IMG/VR virus record: IMGVR_UViG_3300020603_000019
Span: 1 to 56,112 of that record
Strand: one strand, 5' to 3'
Source: a virus
DNA length: 56,112 nt
Shown: positions 1 to 7,408 of the stretch, piece after piece
Position numbering within the stretch: the stretch's first letter is position 1
How the letters are laid out: every line of letters starts with the position of its first letter
Program-made: the position numbers and the translations under genes
The notes under the pieces: model-generated
Told to the model about the DNA's origin: nothing
The model's database searches: none
The model's input: the letters and a program-made list of their open reading frames with translations, nothing else

Positions 1-28
1 TTGTGGCTTCCAAAAACGTAACCTTCAT
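1..28 (-). CDS. 5' end of the PrimPol-helicase gene (partial)
   Basis: This is the start codon and first codons of the gene that is complete at 53278-55824. It is cut here by the window edge. The upstream sequence TCCGGAGATTTT gives a good Shine-Dalgarno. It is not a separate gene, only the left copy of the terminal overlap. Confidence 0.85.
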
Positions 29-46
29 AAAATCTCCGGAAAAGCA

Positions 47-253
47 TTAGTCTTGCTTTTTCTCCTTGATGGTACAGGGATTTTCTTCGTCGAATATTTC
101 CTGTCGATCTATAACGATCGTAGGTTCGGCGACAAAGGCCAGTCGTACATTATACCTATCTACGCGGGATACTTTTACAGTGGCAATGGTTTTGTTGTCG
201 TGATGGATAACGACTGATTGCCCAAGACGTCTTGTTAGAACCAAGCGCGACAT
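47..253 (-). CDS. csrA: CsrA/RsmA-family RNA-binding regulator
   Basis: The 68-residue protein aligns along its whole length with bacterial CsrA, a homodimer that binds GGA motifs in mRNA leaders and controls translation. The N-terminal LTRRLGQSVVI strand keeps the Leu and Arg of the E. coli LTRR motif (here L6 and R8). IDRQEIF carries R50, equivalent to E. coli R44, the main RNA-binding residue. The tail after residue 58 is short and charged. The start overlaps the polymerase stop as TAATG, and the sequence just upstream contains ACAGGAAG, which is both a Shine-Dalgarno and a CsrA-like ACARGGA site, so autoregulation is possible. It lies between DNA polymerase and primase in the replication operon. 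The second copy at 55843-56049 differs by three residues. Confidence 0.92.
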   Translation of the reverse strand: MSRLVLTRRLGQSVVIHHDNKTIATVKVSRVDRYNVRLAFVAEPTIVIDRQEIFDEENPCTIKEKKQD

Positions 254-2082
254 TACTTACTGTACTTCCTGTCGTATCCGCCTTCGGCTGCTAGAGGTAA
301 ATCTGGTGCCCAGGGCGGAGGTGTGCATAGATCCTTAATGATCAACTTCATTGTAGCATCAGGATCTTTATCCGGTGCTACAATGACGATTTCGTCGTGG
401 ACGGTGAGTGCTATTTGGCCGCCGTCAATGGAGCGGCTTAGCCTAAGTAGGCTGTCGGTAATTACTATTCTGGACAATGCTTGGATAACGTTCTCGGTTA
501 TTCGGCCGCCGTATGTCGCTTCTTGCATCTGATTGCGGGTCTGATAGGTCAGGCCCGTGGGGGACGGTTCGAGGTTGTGGTATTTAAGCGACATCCCATT
601 GGGCAAAACCAACGCCCGGTCTGTAACGGTAAGGATGTCTCTGTATCTAGTTCCATGATTGTCACGATGAAGTGACTGTTTCAGAAGGTTCTCGAGCCGT
701 GCCCAAAGCAGTGTAATCTGGGAGTAAGTAGATCTATAGGTGAACACAATGTTGATTGCGTCTGATTCGGAGATCTGTGTAGTTGGACCTGATGCACCTG
801 ATTCTAATGTCAGCTTAAATTTGTTATGGCCCATGCCATAGCCAAGACCGAGGATTGCGGTCTTGCCTACAAATCGCTCGGTTGGGTTGTCTTTTTTATT
901 AATCGGCTTGTTGTAAATACGACTAGCGAAGTTACTGTATATATCATCACCTATCCTAAACTGCTCAAGCAGCGACGTTTCTCCGGCTAACCAAGCAAGC
1001 ATTCGCGCTTCAATGTTGGACAGGTCAGCAACATAAAGGAAGTGGTCGTCTGGTGCGATTAGGCACTTGCGTAGCTCGCTACCTCGAGGTAGATTCTGCA
1101 GGTTAATCTTTTCGGTACCGCCAAAACGACCGGTATGAGCTGCGTAATAGCGCAGCGGAACACTGATTGTGTTGTCTTCATGGACTGCATCGAGGAACCG
1201 ACGGGACCTCGTTTCGTTGATGCGGGACTTAGCAGCTGCACGGGCGTTCCAAAGGGGCTCGTACTGTGGATACAGCGCTCGTAGTTGTTTCCAGCCCGCG
1301 TCGTTTTTGCCAAATGCTGGGATCTGTTTGCCGGTTGTTGGACTGCGCTTGGTTGGTGGAGTAATGCCAAGCGTAGCCAGATGAGCTACAAACTTATCGT
1401 TGCTGGCAAGAATTTCGCGCGTTGCACCGGAGCTTGTAATCAGATCTTCAGCGCTTTTGGTTTCTTGATCGTAGTACGCGATCAATCGTTCTCGGTCTAT
1501 CTTCAAGACTGGCCGACAGAACATGCGCGTAGTAAGGTCGATGAGATCAAGCTCAGAGTTTGGATAGCCCTCGAGCATCTTGTGATAGATAGCGTGGGTA
1601 AGTTCGACATCCTGTAAACAGTATTTGGCCAGGTCAGATTCAATTTCTGGTGGGAGATCAAACAGGCCTTTGGCTTTGATCAGATCGTCGCCTTTTCGCA
1701 TTGACTCGTCGTTTGGAAAAAGGCGAATGCTGGTGTCTTTCAATGAAGCTTTAAGACCAGGGAAGTAACCGCGTGCCATTGCAGCGGTGTCCAGGTAGTA
1801 CGTCGGTGTAATACCGTAGTGTCTGGCCAAGATATAACCGTCGAAGAGCGTGTTGTGGCACAGCAGCTGAATGTCATTCCAGTCGAATTGCTGCAAGGCG
1901 TCTTCGGCTTCGTCTGCGCTGTACCATTCAGCAGGCTCGTCGTTGACTTTGATGCCAACACCCCAGACTTTAAACATGGGGTGCTTGACATATTCCATTG
2001 TGGTCATTTTAGTAAGGCTGACCTTGGCGTCGTAATAAGTCTCGAAGTCGAGGGTCAGCAGAGTTTTAGCCTTGGTAGTCAT
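253..2082 (-). CDS. Family A DNA polymerase with 3'-5' exonuclease
   Basis: This 609-residue protein is a T7/Pol I-type replicative polymerase. The N-terminal DEDD exonuclease is intact: LDFET (D12, E14), the CHNTLFD segment near 75-81 and YCLQD (Y154, D158). Polymerase motif A is VADLSNIEARM (D353). Motif B runs from R403 through K407 to Y415-G416. Motif C is VHDE (H562-E564). No 5' nuclease domain is present, as usual for phage enzymes. The start codon lies inside the 3' end of the upstream HTH gene and the stop overlaps csrA as TAATG, so the three are translationally coupled. It should copy the phage genome together with the PrimPol-helicase at 53278-55824. Confidence 0.96.
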   Translation of the reverse strand: MTTKAKTLLTLDFETYYDAKVSLTKMTTMEYVKHPMFKVWGVGIKVNDEPAEWYSADEAEDALQQFDWNDIQLLCHNTLFDGYILARHYGITPTYYLDTAAMARGYFPGLKASLKDTSIRLFPNDESMRKGDDLIKAKGLFDLPPEIESDLAKYCLQDVELTHAIYHKMLEGYPNSELDLIDLTTRMFCRPVLKIDRERLIAYYDQETKSAEDLITSSGATREILASNDKFVAHLATLGITPPTKRSPTTGKQIPAFGKNDAGWKQLRALYPQYEPLWNARAAAKSRINETRSRRFLDAVHEDNTISVPLRYYAAHTGRFGGTEKINLQNLPRGSELRKCLIAPDDHFLYVADLSNIEARMLAWLAGETSLLEQFRIGDDIYSNFASRIYNKPINKKDNPTERFVGKTAILGLGYGMGHNKFKLTLESGASGPTTQISESDAINIVFTYRSTYSQITLLWARLENLLKQSLHRDNHGTRYRDILTVTDRALVLPNGMSLKYHNLEPSPTGLTYQTRNQMQEATYGGRITENVIQALSRIVITDSLLRLSRSIDGGQIALTVHDEIVIVAPDKDPDATMKLIIKDLCTPPPWAPDLPLAAEGGYDRKYSK

Positions 2083-2221
2083 GCACCGTGTCTTCTATAA
2101 TGGTTATGATCTGACGTACGTATTCTTCAGAGACTTCGAGCTTTTCGACTATCTCTTGGATTGAATAGCCGGATGAAAGAAGTTCGAGGACTTTGAAATC
2201 GTTGGGCTCAAAAAAGCCCAC
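2066..2221 (-). CDS. Small helix-turn-helix protein (51 aa)
   Basis: A 51-codon frame starts at GTG (2221), overlapping the stop of the preceding gene as TAGTG, and ends 17 bases inside the polymerase gene. The product reads like the C-terminal HTH of LuxR/GerE or sigma-region-4 proteins: FKVLELLSSGYSIQEI followed by a turn and LEVSEEYVRQII. No other in-frame start exists. Its start codon sits in the arm of a terminator-like hairpin (2210-2233). It could be a transcription regulator of the replication genes; the fold is inferred from the sequence pattern only. Confidence 0.6.
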   Translation of the reverse strand: MGFFEPNDFKVLELLSSGYSIQEIVEKLEVSEEYVRQIITIIEDTVHDYQG

Positions 2222-2233
2222 TATTGATGGGCT
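2210..2233 (-). terminator. Rho-independent terminator-like hairpin
   Basis: On the leftward transcript the arms AGCCCA/TGGGCT (with a 7-base loop) are followed by six T. The hairpin contains the stop codon of the 72-residue gene and the GTG start of the HTH gene, so it may act as an attenuator before the polymerase genes rather than a full stop. Confidence 0.6.
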
Positions 2234-2439
2234 CGGAGCACAGCAAGTAGCGCATTGGCGCGACGCATGACTTGCATCTGTGATTTGGTGTAAAGTGAGT
2301 TTACCATTTCGACGCCCATTTTCTGGAGCGTTTTGTCTCTAGAGACTGCGCCCATGGTAATTGTTAAACTGGTTATGTTGATCTTTTCGTTAGTCGTGTG
2401 AGACCTTGGAAAGATATAGGTTTTTTTGATACGTGGCAT
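2221..2439 (-). CDS. Hypothetical protein (72 aa)
   Basis: I do not recognise this family. The protein begins with a basic stretch (MPRIKKTY) and its second half is helical with several Met and Arg. An AAGGAGT Shine-Dalgarno precedes the ATG. It follows the VWA-like gene and ends in a terminator-like hairpin, so it closes the MoxR-VWA segment of the leftward operon. Confidence 0.6.
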   Translation of the reverse strand: MPRIKKTYIFPRSHTTNEKINITSLTITMGAVSRDKTLQKMGVEMVNSLYTKSQMQVMRRANALLAVLRAHQ

Positions 2440-2490
2440 ATCAAAGACTCCTTCCTGAGTTTTGTAGGTTAATAGTGCTGATGATTAGAT

Positions 2491-3621
2491 TCAAGCAGAC
2501 AAATAAACTGTTTCGCCAAATGGCGCTACAAGGTTTTTGCTGACGGATACCCATAGTGTTGGAGCGCATGCTGCTTCTTCAGCGGACGCAAAGTCTTCTG
2601 CGCCTGTTTCTAAATCAGTAAGATAAACAATAGCTTGTACGTCCGGGTGGTTGTCGCGCAAATATTCAAACGCTGGCGTAAACGCTGTACCGCCACGCCC
2701 TTTGAACGAAGGAAGCTGTGACGCTTTTAAGCGTTCACCCGTATCAAGAACTTTTACGTCTTGGACTTGGGCGTCTGCTTGGATCCAGACAATTGATGAC
2801 GGCTGGACCTGAGCCATGACTGCATCTACTTCAGAGATGAACTGAGCGCCCTGCTCGTCTGTAATGGATCCACTAGAATCGTTGACGACTGCAACTTTGC
2901 CACAGGTCTCTTGGTACATAGACGGAAGATATTCATCTTCTGAAATCCATGCTCGGTGAGGCTTGCGCCACGAATAGTCGTCTCGGTTAAGTTCCGTGAA
3001 AAACGGCCAGAGGACCGTGCGCCAGTCAACCTTGGGTTGGAGTATTTCCGAGATAAAGAGCTCGATGTTACCAGGGAGTTTGCCACGTGCTTTGGCTACA
3101 GCAGCAGCTTCGCCTACGGCGATCTGCCAGTTGGACTCTTGTTCAGCAGCAGAGCCTGCTTCAAGGCTGCCGCTTGTTGCGTCAAGCACGATACCCCAGG
3201 CGCAGGGCTTGGGGCGTTTGCTGGGCTCTTTGTTGATAAGGTTGTAAATTTCTTCCGCGCCCATACCTTTGTAGGCAGGGTCTAAAAGAGCGCCTTTTGG
3301 CAGGATAAATCCTGATTCGATCAGGTGGTCGTTGATTGCGTAATCGCAAGCAATATTCCACAGCTGGTGATCACGTTCTTGTCTACGTGTCTGATGGTTA
3401 AATACACAATGCAGAACCTCGTGAGCCAGGAGCCCACGAAGCTGCATTGGATCTAGCTTAAGAATATAAGCAGGATCGTAGTACAGATGAATACCATCTG
3501 TAGCTGCGGTCTTAATATCTTCACGTTGCACAGGGCGAAGACGAATGGCCAACGTTCCGAAGAACGGCTGGTCCATTAACAGCTGCGAACGCGCTTTGAC
3601 TAGCGCGCCTTCGGCAGACAT
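2491..3621 (-). CDS. VWA-like protein with N-terminal metallopeptidase-like domain (DUF2201 type)
   Basis: The 376-residue protein has two parts. Residues 1-130 carry a zincin-like HEVLH motif (67-71) followed by a conserved CDYAIND stretch, as in DUF2201-type N-terminal domains. The C-terminal half begins near residue 245 with NDSSGS, a MIDAS-like DxSxS metal site of von Willebrand A folds. This architecture usually pairs with MoxR AAA+ ATPases, and such an ATPase lies two genes upstream (4312-5310). The pair probably forms a chaperone or remodelling complex acting on another protein; its target in phages is unknown. The strong GGAGGT ribosome site lies right after the stop of the upstream gene. 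Confidence 0.85.
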   Translation of the reverse strand: MSAEGALVKARSQLLMDQPFFGTLAIRLRPVQREDIKTAATDGIHLYYDPAYILKLDPMQLRGLLAHEVLHCVFNHQTRRQERDHQLWNIACDYAINDHLIESGFILPKGALLDPAYKGMGAEEIYNLINKEPSKRPKPCAWGIVLDATSGSLEAGSAAEQESNWQIAVGEAAAVAKARGKLPGNIELFISEILQPKVDWRTVLWPFFTELNRDDYSWRKPHRAWISEDEYLPSMYQETCGKVAVVNDSSGSITDEQGAQFISEVDAVMAQVQPSSIVWIQADAQVQDVKVLDTGERLKASQLPSFKGRGGTAFTPAFEYLRDNHPDVQAIVYLTDLETGAEDFASAEEAACAPTLWVSVSKNLVAPFGETVYLSA

Positions 3622-3622
3622 A

Positions 3623-4300
3623 TCAACCTCCTACGAGTTTTGCTGTGAGTACTACTTCGTTGACAAATGCGTCGTCGAACTGAACTTCTTCCTTGATTTG
3701 TTGTGCGCGCGCAACACGGGTGATGCGCTCGTACATGCGAGTCTTGGCTTCGTGAGGAACGAAAGACTCACCAGCAGGCCAGGCAAGTAGCAGCTGCTTT
3801 ACTGTCGAACATTGCTTGAGCAAGCTTCGAATCTTGGTGGAGTAGTCTGCTCTTTCGATGCTGTGCTGATGCTTGTCGAGTGCTGCTTGTTTGCAGCCAT
3901 TTAACAGTTGAGACTGAACTTGTGGCCCAAGTTCGTCAAAGTTGAACTCGGGCATGCTCCAGCTGTTTGTCCTATAAATAGGAAAAGCTGGAACAAACTC
4001 GAATACGAGTTGTTCGGTGGTATTTGAGTGGAATCCTGTTTTGCTGCTGAGACACAAACGGGCGCAGTCTTCCCTATTGATTCCTTTTGTTGGTCCGCCA
4101 AACGAATTAAAAGAGTACCTGTGTTGTCGATCAAATTGATCTTTTAACGCTTTGTACGGTTCCGAAGATAATACAGCATCTCTAACAAGATTAGTAAGCT
4201 CTGTAGTTGGCTTAGGTTCGGGCCGCGCCGAATTAAAAGCTTCCATAGCTTTGTTATAAATTGTGTCACGTAAGTCATTGGTCATTCTTACTGAAGCCAT
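3623..4300 (-). CDS. Hypothetical protein between MoxR ATPase and VWA protein (225 aa)
   Basis: The start has a CGGAG ribosome site and the stop lies one base from the VWA gene, so the three genes form a tight unit. The N-terminus (RMTNDLRDTIYNKAMEAF) resembles small phage proteins filed with nucleotide-modification-associated domains, but I could not confirm this. The C-terminal third is helical. It may be an adaptor or substrate of the MoxR/VWA pair. Function unknown. Confidence 0.75.
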   Translation of the reverse strand: MASVRMTNDLRDTIYNKAMEAFNSARPEPKPTTELTNLVRDAVLSSEPYKALKDQFDRQHRYSFNSFGGPTKGINREDCARLCLSSKTGFHSNTTEQLVFEFVPAFPIYRTNSWSMPEFNFDELGPQVQSQLLNGCKQAALDKHQHSIERADYSTKIRSLLKQCSTVKQLLLAWPAGESFVPHEAKTRMYERITRVARAQQIKEEVQFDDAFVNEVVLTAKLVGG

Positions 4301-4311
4301 AGGGTTCTCCG

Positions 4312-5310
4312 TTAGATAACAACGTCTACGTTAGCAGACGTCCATGATTTAAACGCCGGGTGATTCAGGAGCTGACGCTCTTTTGCGACGCAGTCGCGAA
4401 TCAATACAACTTGGAACTCACGAGGCATGCGTCGGTTGTAACGCATGATGGCGTCGAAGTTACCTTGATCGACCCTCGATGCCAGTGCGCCAGCAATGGC
4501 GTAAAGCGTCGAAGGATCTCCGGGTACGCGTGTGGTTGATGGGTTCTGCATGAGATCGTCGATGTCCGGCAGATCCTTGCGGATTGCACGATGTGCGAGG
4601 TACTCGCCTGCAGGGCCGTCGCCGATCAAAGACGAAACGCCGTAGAACATGTCTTCCATGAACGGCAGTTTGCGGTTGACCATCTCCCAGGTACGGGGCG
4701 ACGGAAACGCGTAGTCCGCGTTATCCATGCTGTGCAGGAGACCAGGGCGGTAACGCAAGAACGACACGATGCTGTCGTCAATGTTGCGTTGTAAAGCCCA
4801 GGCTACCCAGTCGTCGATGTTCGGCTCGAGAGTGTAGTGCGCAAACCGGTTCTTGACCGGGGTTGGCATTTCGTGGATCGCGGCTCGATCCTGGGCTCGG
4901 TTGCCAGCTGCTACGATGATGGTGTTTTCCGGAAGGACGTACGTGCCAATCTTGCGATCAAGAGTTAATTGCAGCAGTGCGTTCTGTGTGGCTTTTGGAG
5001 CATTGGGCAACTCGTCAATAAGCAGCACTACCGTGCCGGTGTAGTTGGTTTCCGGATAATCCTCGGGCACACCGTATCTTGTGCGGTATGAACCGTCGGC
5101 TTGCTCAACTACCTTGAGGCCGCCGCGAACGTCGACAGGGTCAAACAGGTTGGCACGAAGCTCAAAGACTTTGGCTAAAAGATCTTCAGCAAACTGATAA
5201 ACAATTTGCGATTTACCCAGACCTGGAGGACCCCAGATCATGGTTGGCACGCGAGCAAGCGCGTTGGCACGGAGTTCTGACTTGAGTTGAGAGGGACGAA
5301 TAGTACGCAT
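4312..5310 (-). CDS. MoxR-type AAA+ ATPase
   Basis: The 332-residue protein has Walker A GPPGLGKS (27-34), Walker B LLIDE (D99, E100), a sensor 1 Asn in VAAGN (N137) and a PTPVKNRFAHY stretch typical of MoxR-like ATPases. These hexameric ATPases act with VWA-domain partners to load metals or remodel proteins. The partner is very likely the VWA-like protein at 2491-3621. The ATG follows an AAGGA ribosome site. Upstream lies a 238-bp hairpin-rich leader (5311-5548), which suggests the cassette is regulated at RNA level. Confidence 0.92.
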   Translation of the reverse strand: MRTIRPSQLKSELRANALARVPTMIWGPPGLGKSQIVYQFAEDLLAKVFELRANLFDPVDVRGGLKVVEQADGSYRTRYGVPEDYPETNYTGTVVLLIDELPNAPKATQNALLQLTLDRKIGTYVLPENTIIVAAGNRAQDRAAIHEMPTPVKNRFAHYTLEPNIDDWVAWALQRNIDDSIVSFLRYRPGLLHSMDNADYAFPSPRTWEMVNRKLPFMEDMFYGVSSLIGDGPAGEYLAHRAIRKDLPDIDDLMQNPSTTRVPGDPSTLYAIAGALASRVDQGNFDAIMRYNRRMPREFQVVLIRDCVAKERQLLNHPAFKSWTSANVDVVI

Positions 5311-5548
5311 TAGTTGGTCCTTTGTTGTGAATTAGGGTGCTTCCCCTGTGCGGCGGTAACTTTGCATCCGCTTCACGGCCACAGGAGACTGTCGTGTTGC
5401 CAACGCCCGGTTGGTTAGCCGGTAAGCATTACTGCCTAGGCATCATTGGCTATCCGTATTGCTACGGGTAAGCTGTTGCCGAACCACCCGCGCCTATCAT
5501 GGCGCTTCTCATCGTCCGGGTCAGACTAGCTGCTGATTAGGCGGCACG
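5311..5548 (-). ncRNA. Hairpin-rich leader upstream of the MoxR gene
   Basis: No open frame over 20 codons is supported here. On the leftward strand the transcript can fold into successive helices: GCGCC/GGCGC, CCGTA-GCAA-TACGG, the self-complementary TGCCTAGGCA, CCGG/CCGG, and CCTGTG/CACAGG enclosing GCGG/CCGC. A longer pairing joins GGTGGTT with AACCAACC around the middle hairpins. The last helix ends about 35 bases before the MoxR start codon. It may be a structured 5' leader or a processed small RNA. I found no match to a riboswitch consensus I know. Confidence 0.45.
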
Positions 5549-5851
5549 TTATTTCTTGATGTCGATTACTTCGACCCAAGCAAATTTGCGGTACGGGAAA
5601 CTGCGTGTGCGAACCCAACGTAGTTCCTCGTGTTTGACGTGTCGTTTTGCAATGAACAGGAATATTGAGATGAAGGCACCGGCCCAAAGGCCTGCCATCA
5701 TGCCAGCGAAAGTGCCGGCGAATATCCAGATGAAAAAGAACGTCAGGCAGATGTCAAGAAAAATGTCGTGTTTAGCGATGCGTTTAAGGTTGAGCTTTAG
5801 TAATAGAAATATTATTGCGATGGCGGCTAGTGCGCCTTCTAATATGCCCAT
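5549..5851 (-). CDS. Small membrane protein (100 aa)
   Basis: The protein has three hydrophobic stretches: residues 2-20, about 32-48 and 50-68. The last two are Gly/Ala rich and Trp containing. A basic, hydrophilic C-terminus (RTRSFPYRKF) follows. It is likely an inner-membrane protein. AGGAT precedes the start. Function unknown; it could be a host-envelope modifier or an early membrane protein. Confidence 0.65.
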   Translation of the reverse strand: MGILEGALAAIAIIFLLLKLNLKRIAKHDIFLDICLTFFFIWIFAGTFAGMMAGLWAGAFISIFLFIAKRHVKHEELRWVRTRSFPYRKFAWVEVIDIKK

Positions 5852-5876
5852 AGTTAGTTAGATCCTGTAGGGTTCT

Positions 5877-6143
5877 TTAATTGTTAATAGAATTGCTTAT
5901 GAAAGCAAATTCGTTCAAAAGAGCAATCCCAGCTATCTGATAGAGAAGTGAGTTTGAATAGCTTATGTACATGCCGTCACTGTTGTCGACGGTAAGTTCA
6001 TCCTTCTCAAAGTCAATTAGTACGTCATGGTTTTTGTGTTTGTTTTTGCGCCAGAGTATTTTAGATCCGTCGAACTCTGGTTCTACAGATAAAGCACGGG
6101 TAATGTCAATGATTATTTTAGTTTCCTTTTCTGAATATTCCAT
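5877..6143 (-). CDS. Hypothetical protein (88 aa)
   Basis: This is a small acidic protein with no family I recognise. AGGACAC gives a ribosome site before the ATG. It has alternating charged and hydrophobic residues and no Cys pattern or membrane segment. It belongs to the run of tiny early leftward genes. Confidence 0.6.
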   Translation of the reverse strand: MEYSEKETKIIIDITRALSVEPEFDGSKILWRKNKHKNHDVLIDFEKDELTVDNSDGMYISYSNSLLYQIAGIALLNEFAFISNSINN

Positions 6144-6164
6144 TGATGTGTCCTATATGGATAA

Positions 6165-6308
6165 TTACCAGTAATCTCGGTGGCCTCGACTGGCACGCCA
6201 GTTTGGCGGTGGAACCCAGCGCCAATCGTAAGGTGTGTAAAACATTACGTTTATTAAGCGCCAGTACCAAGATTTATTAAGGTTTTTTGTGATTGATGTC
6301 TGTACCAT
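6165..6308 (-). CDS. Possible Trp/Pro-rich peptide (47 aa)
   Basis: An open frame overlaps the 3' end of the 69-residue gene by 32 bases. The C-terminal sequence is unusually aromatic (YDWRWVPPPNW). The ATG at 6308 has only a weak GAGAT upstream, so both the start and the gene itself are uncertain. It fills an otherwise gene-free gap of about 130 bp. Confidence 0.35.
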   Translation of the reverse strand: MVQTSITKNLNKSWYWRLINVMFYTPYDWRWVPPPNWRASRGHRDYW

Positions 6309-6486
6309 CAAGCCAGATCTCGCAAGCATTTCCTGTGACGGCGTCGTTCCCACGTTCATAGTTGAAACGCTCCCGTTTTGTATAGATATGCCATTCTTTA
6401 CCTGTCATACGTAGTTGGACGTTTTTGCGGTAGTCCCAGCCGAAGTACTTAGTTTTCGGCTTGAGTGTTGTGGAAGATTTGTTCAT
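6277..6486 (-). CDS. Hypothetical protein (69 aa)
   Basis: This is a small basic protein rich in aromatic residues (KYFGWDYRKN, EWHIYTKRERFNYERG). It overlaps the preceding gene by 38 bases, as expected for coupled phage early genes. No family recognised. Confidence 0.55.
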   Translation of the reverse strand: MNKSSTTLKPKTKYFGWDYRKNVQLRMTGKEWHIYTKRERFNYERGNDAVTGNACEIWLDGTDINHKKP

Positions 6487-6718
6487 CGCCTAAGTCTTCT
6501 CGTTTTGGGAATTCGTTTTCGGTGAGAAACGGTTTTGTGGCAGCAGCACGAACTCGTTCGATGAACATTTCGATTTCGTCAGCTGAGTCAAATACAAGAT
6601 GGGGGCGAGCGTATCCTTCAGGGTTTTCGTTTGAGTCGTAAAAGACTTCACTTAGTTCGATATAACTATCGTTAGTAAACGGGTCTTCGAAATGAATAAA
6701 GCGAAGGTTCCAAACCAT
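6449..6718 (-). CDS. Hypothetical protein (89 aa)
   Basis: This acidic protein starts MVWNLRFIHFED and has a helical stretch around residues 45-62. The start lies two bases after the stop of the upstream 77-residue gene. No family recognised. Confidence 0.6.
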   Translation of the reverse strand: MVWNLRFIHFEDPFTNDSYIELSEVFYDSNENPEGYARPHLVFDSADEIEMFIERVRAAATKPFLTENEFPKREDLGDEQIFHNTQAEN

Positions 6719-6720
6719 AG

Positions 6721-6954
6721 TCAGATCTCCTCTGCTTGTTGTTGGCTGATTAAATACCCAAGAGTGATGTCAAGTTCGCTGTAGCTATCGACACGAAGTA
6801 CGGTAGTTTCCCATTTGGCGGATGGGTAAATTCTTTCGCAGTATCGTTTAGTTCTTTCGGCAGACGTTACGTCTGTGAATCCCCATTCGAATATTTCTGA
6901 GTATTCTCCAGGATCAAACTCTTTAGTTCCTTTAACAAGCCAAATGATGCTCAT
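6721..6954 (-). CDS. Hypothetical protein (77 aa)
   Basis: The ATG overlaps the stop of the upstream gene as ATGA and is preceded by AAAGGAGG, a strong ribosome site. The product is a small acidic protein with several Trp and Tyr. No motif recognised. Confidence 0.65.
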   Translation of the reverse strand: MSIIWLVKGTKEFDPGEYSEIFEWGFTDVTSAERTKRYCERIYPSAKWETTVLRVDSYSELDITLGYLISQQQAEEI

Positions 6955-7157
6955 CGGTGAAAGCCTCCTTTATTATTGAAGCCTTTGATTTCTTCCCGGT
7001 TAGCTGGGACCATGTAGTTGCTTTTATGTAATGGCAGTATGGTGTGTTTGACTCTGCGAGCAGACGCTTCGCCGCACTGTAGACAGAGCTCGTAGCCGAG
7101 CGCTTTTCGTGCGTCGGGCACGCTGCGTTCTTGGCACTCAACGCATAGAGTGCTCAT
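6951..7157 (-). CDS. Small zinc-finger protein (68 aa)
   Basis: Two CxxC pairs (CVEC at 5-8 and CLQC at 25-28) form a probable treble-clef or zinc-ribbon site, followed by GEASARRVKHTILPLHKSNY. Similar small zinc proteins are common among phage early genes, with no proven role. It overlaps the next gene by four bases. Confidence 0.7.
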   Translation of the reverse strand: MSTLCVECQERSVPDARKALGYELCLQCGEASARRVKHTILPLHKSNYMVPANREEIKGFNNKGGFHR

Positions 7158-7159
7158 GA

Positions 7160-7408
7160 TTAGTGAACGTTGGACTTAAATTCGTTTTCAATGTCTCGTG
7201 ATGTTCGTTTCATGAAGTCCCCTAGTCCGTCGATTAAATGATCTATTTCTTCTTGGGTGATTTGGTTATTAGTTGATGCTCGCACTGAACCAAGCACGTA
7301 CGCTATTGCTAGCGTAAAGTTCTTGAGAAAATTGTCGAGTTTCTCTGGGTTGAAGCCATCTGAAACTAAGTTTTCAATGGCTGCTTTGACATGTTTTTCA
7401 AGACTCAT
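7160..7408 (-). CDS. Hypothetical protein (82 aa)
   Basis: I chose the ATG at 7408 because it overlaps the stop of the upstream glycosylase-like gene as ATGA; a GTG three codons upstream is also open. The protein is mostly helical and amphipathic, with no Cys. Function unknown. Confidence 0.6.
   Translation of the reverse strand: MSLEKHVKAAIENLVSDGFNPEKLDNFLKNFTLAIAYVLGSVRASTNNQITQEEIDHLIDGLGDFMKRTSRDIENEFKSNVH

Larger units (their letters stand above)
1..316. repeat. Left copy of the terminal overlap
   Basis: These 316 bases match 55797-56112 with seven substitutions (positions 2, 61, 69, 71, 74, 201, 265) and no gaps. The overlap covers the start of the primase gene, all of csrA and the 3' end of the DNA polymerase gene. 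Reading frames stay open in both copies, so the differences look like real variants rather than indel errors. The simplest reading is a circularly permuted or terminally redundant phage genome assembled past its own start from a mixed population. Confidence 0.9.

Noticed and set aside
5311-5548. Known riboswitch (cobalamin-like CCTGTG/CACAGG)
   Set aside because: The conserved boxes of the class are absent and in the wrong order; only hairpins remain.
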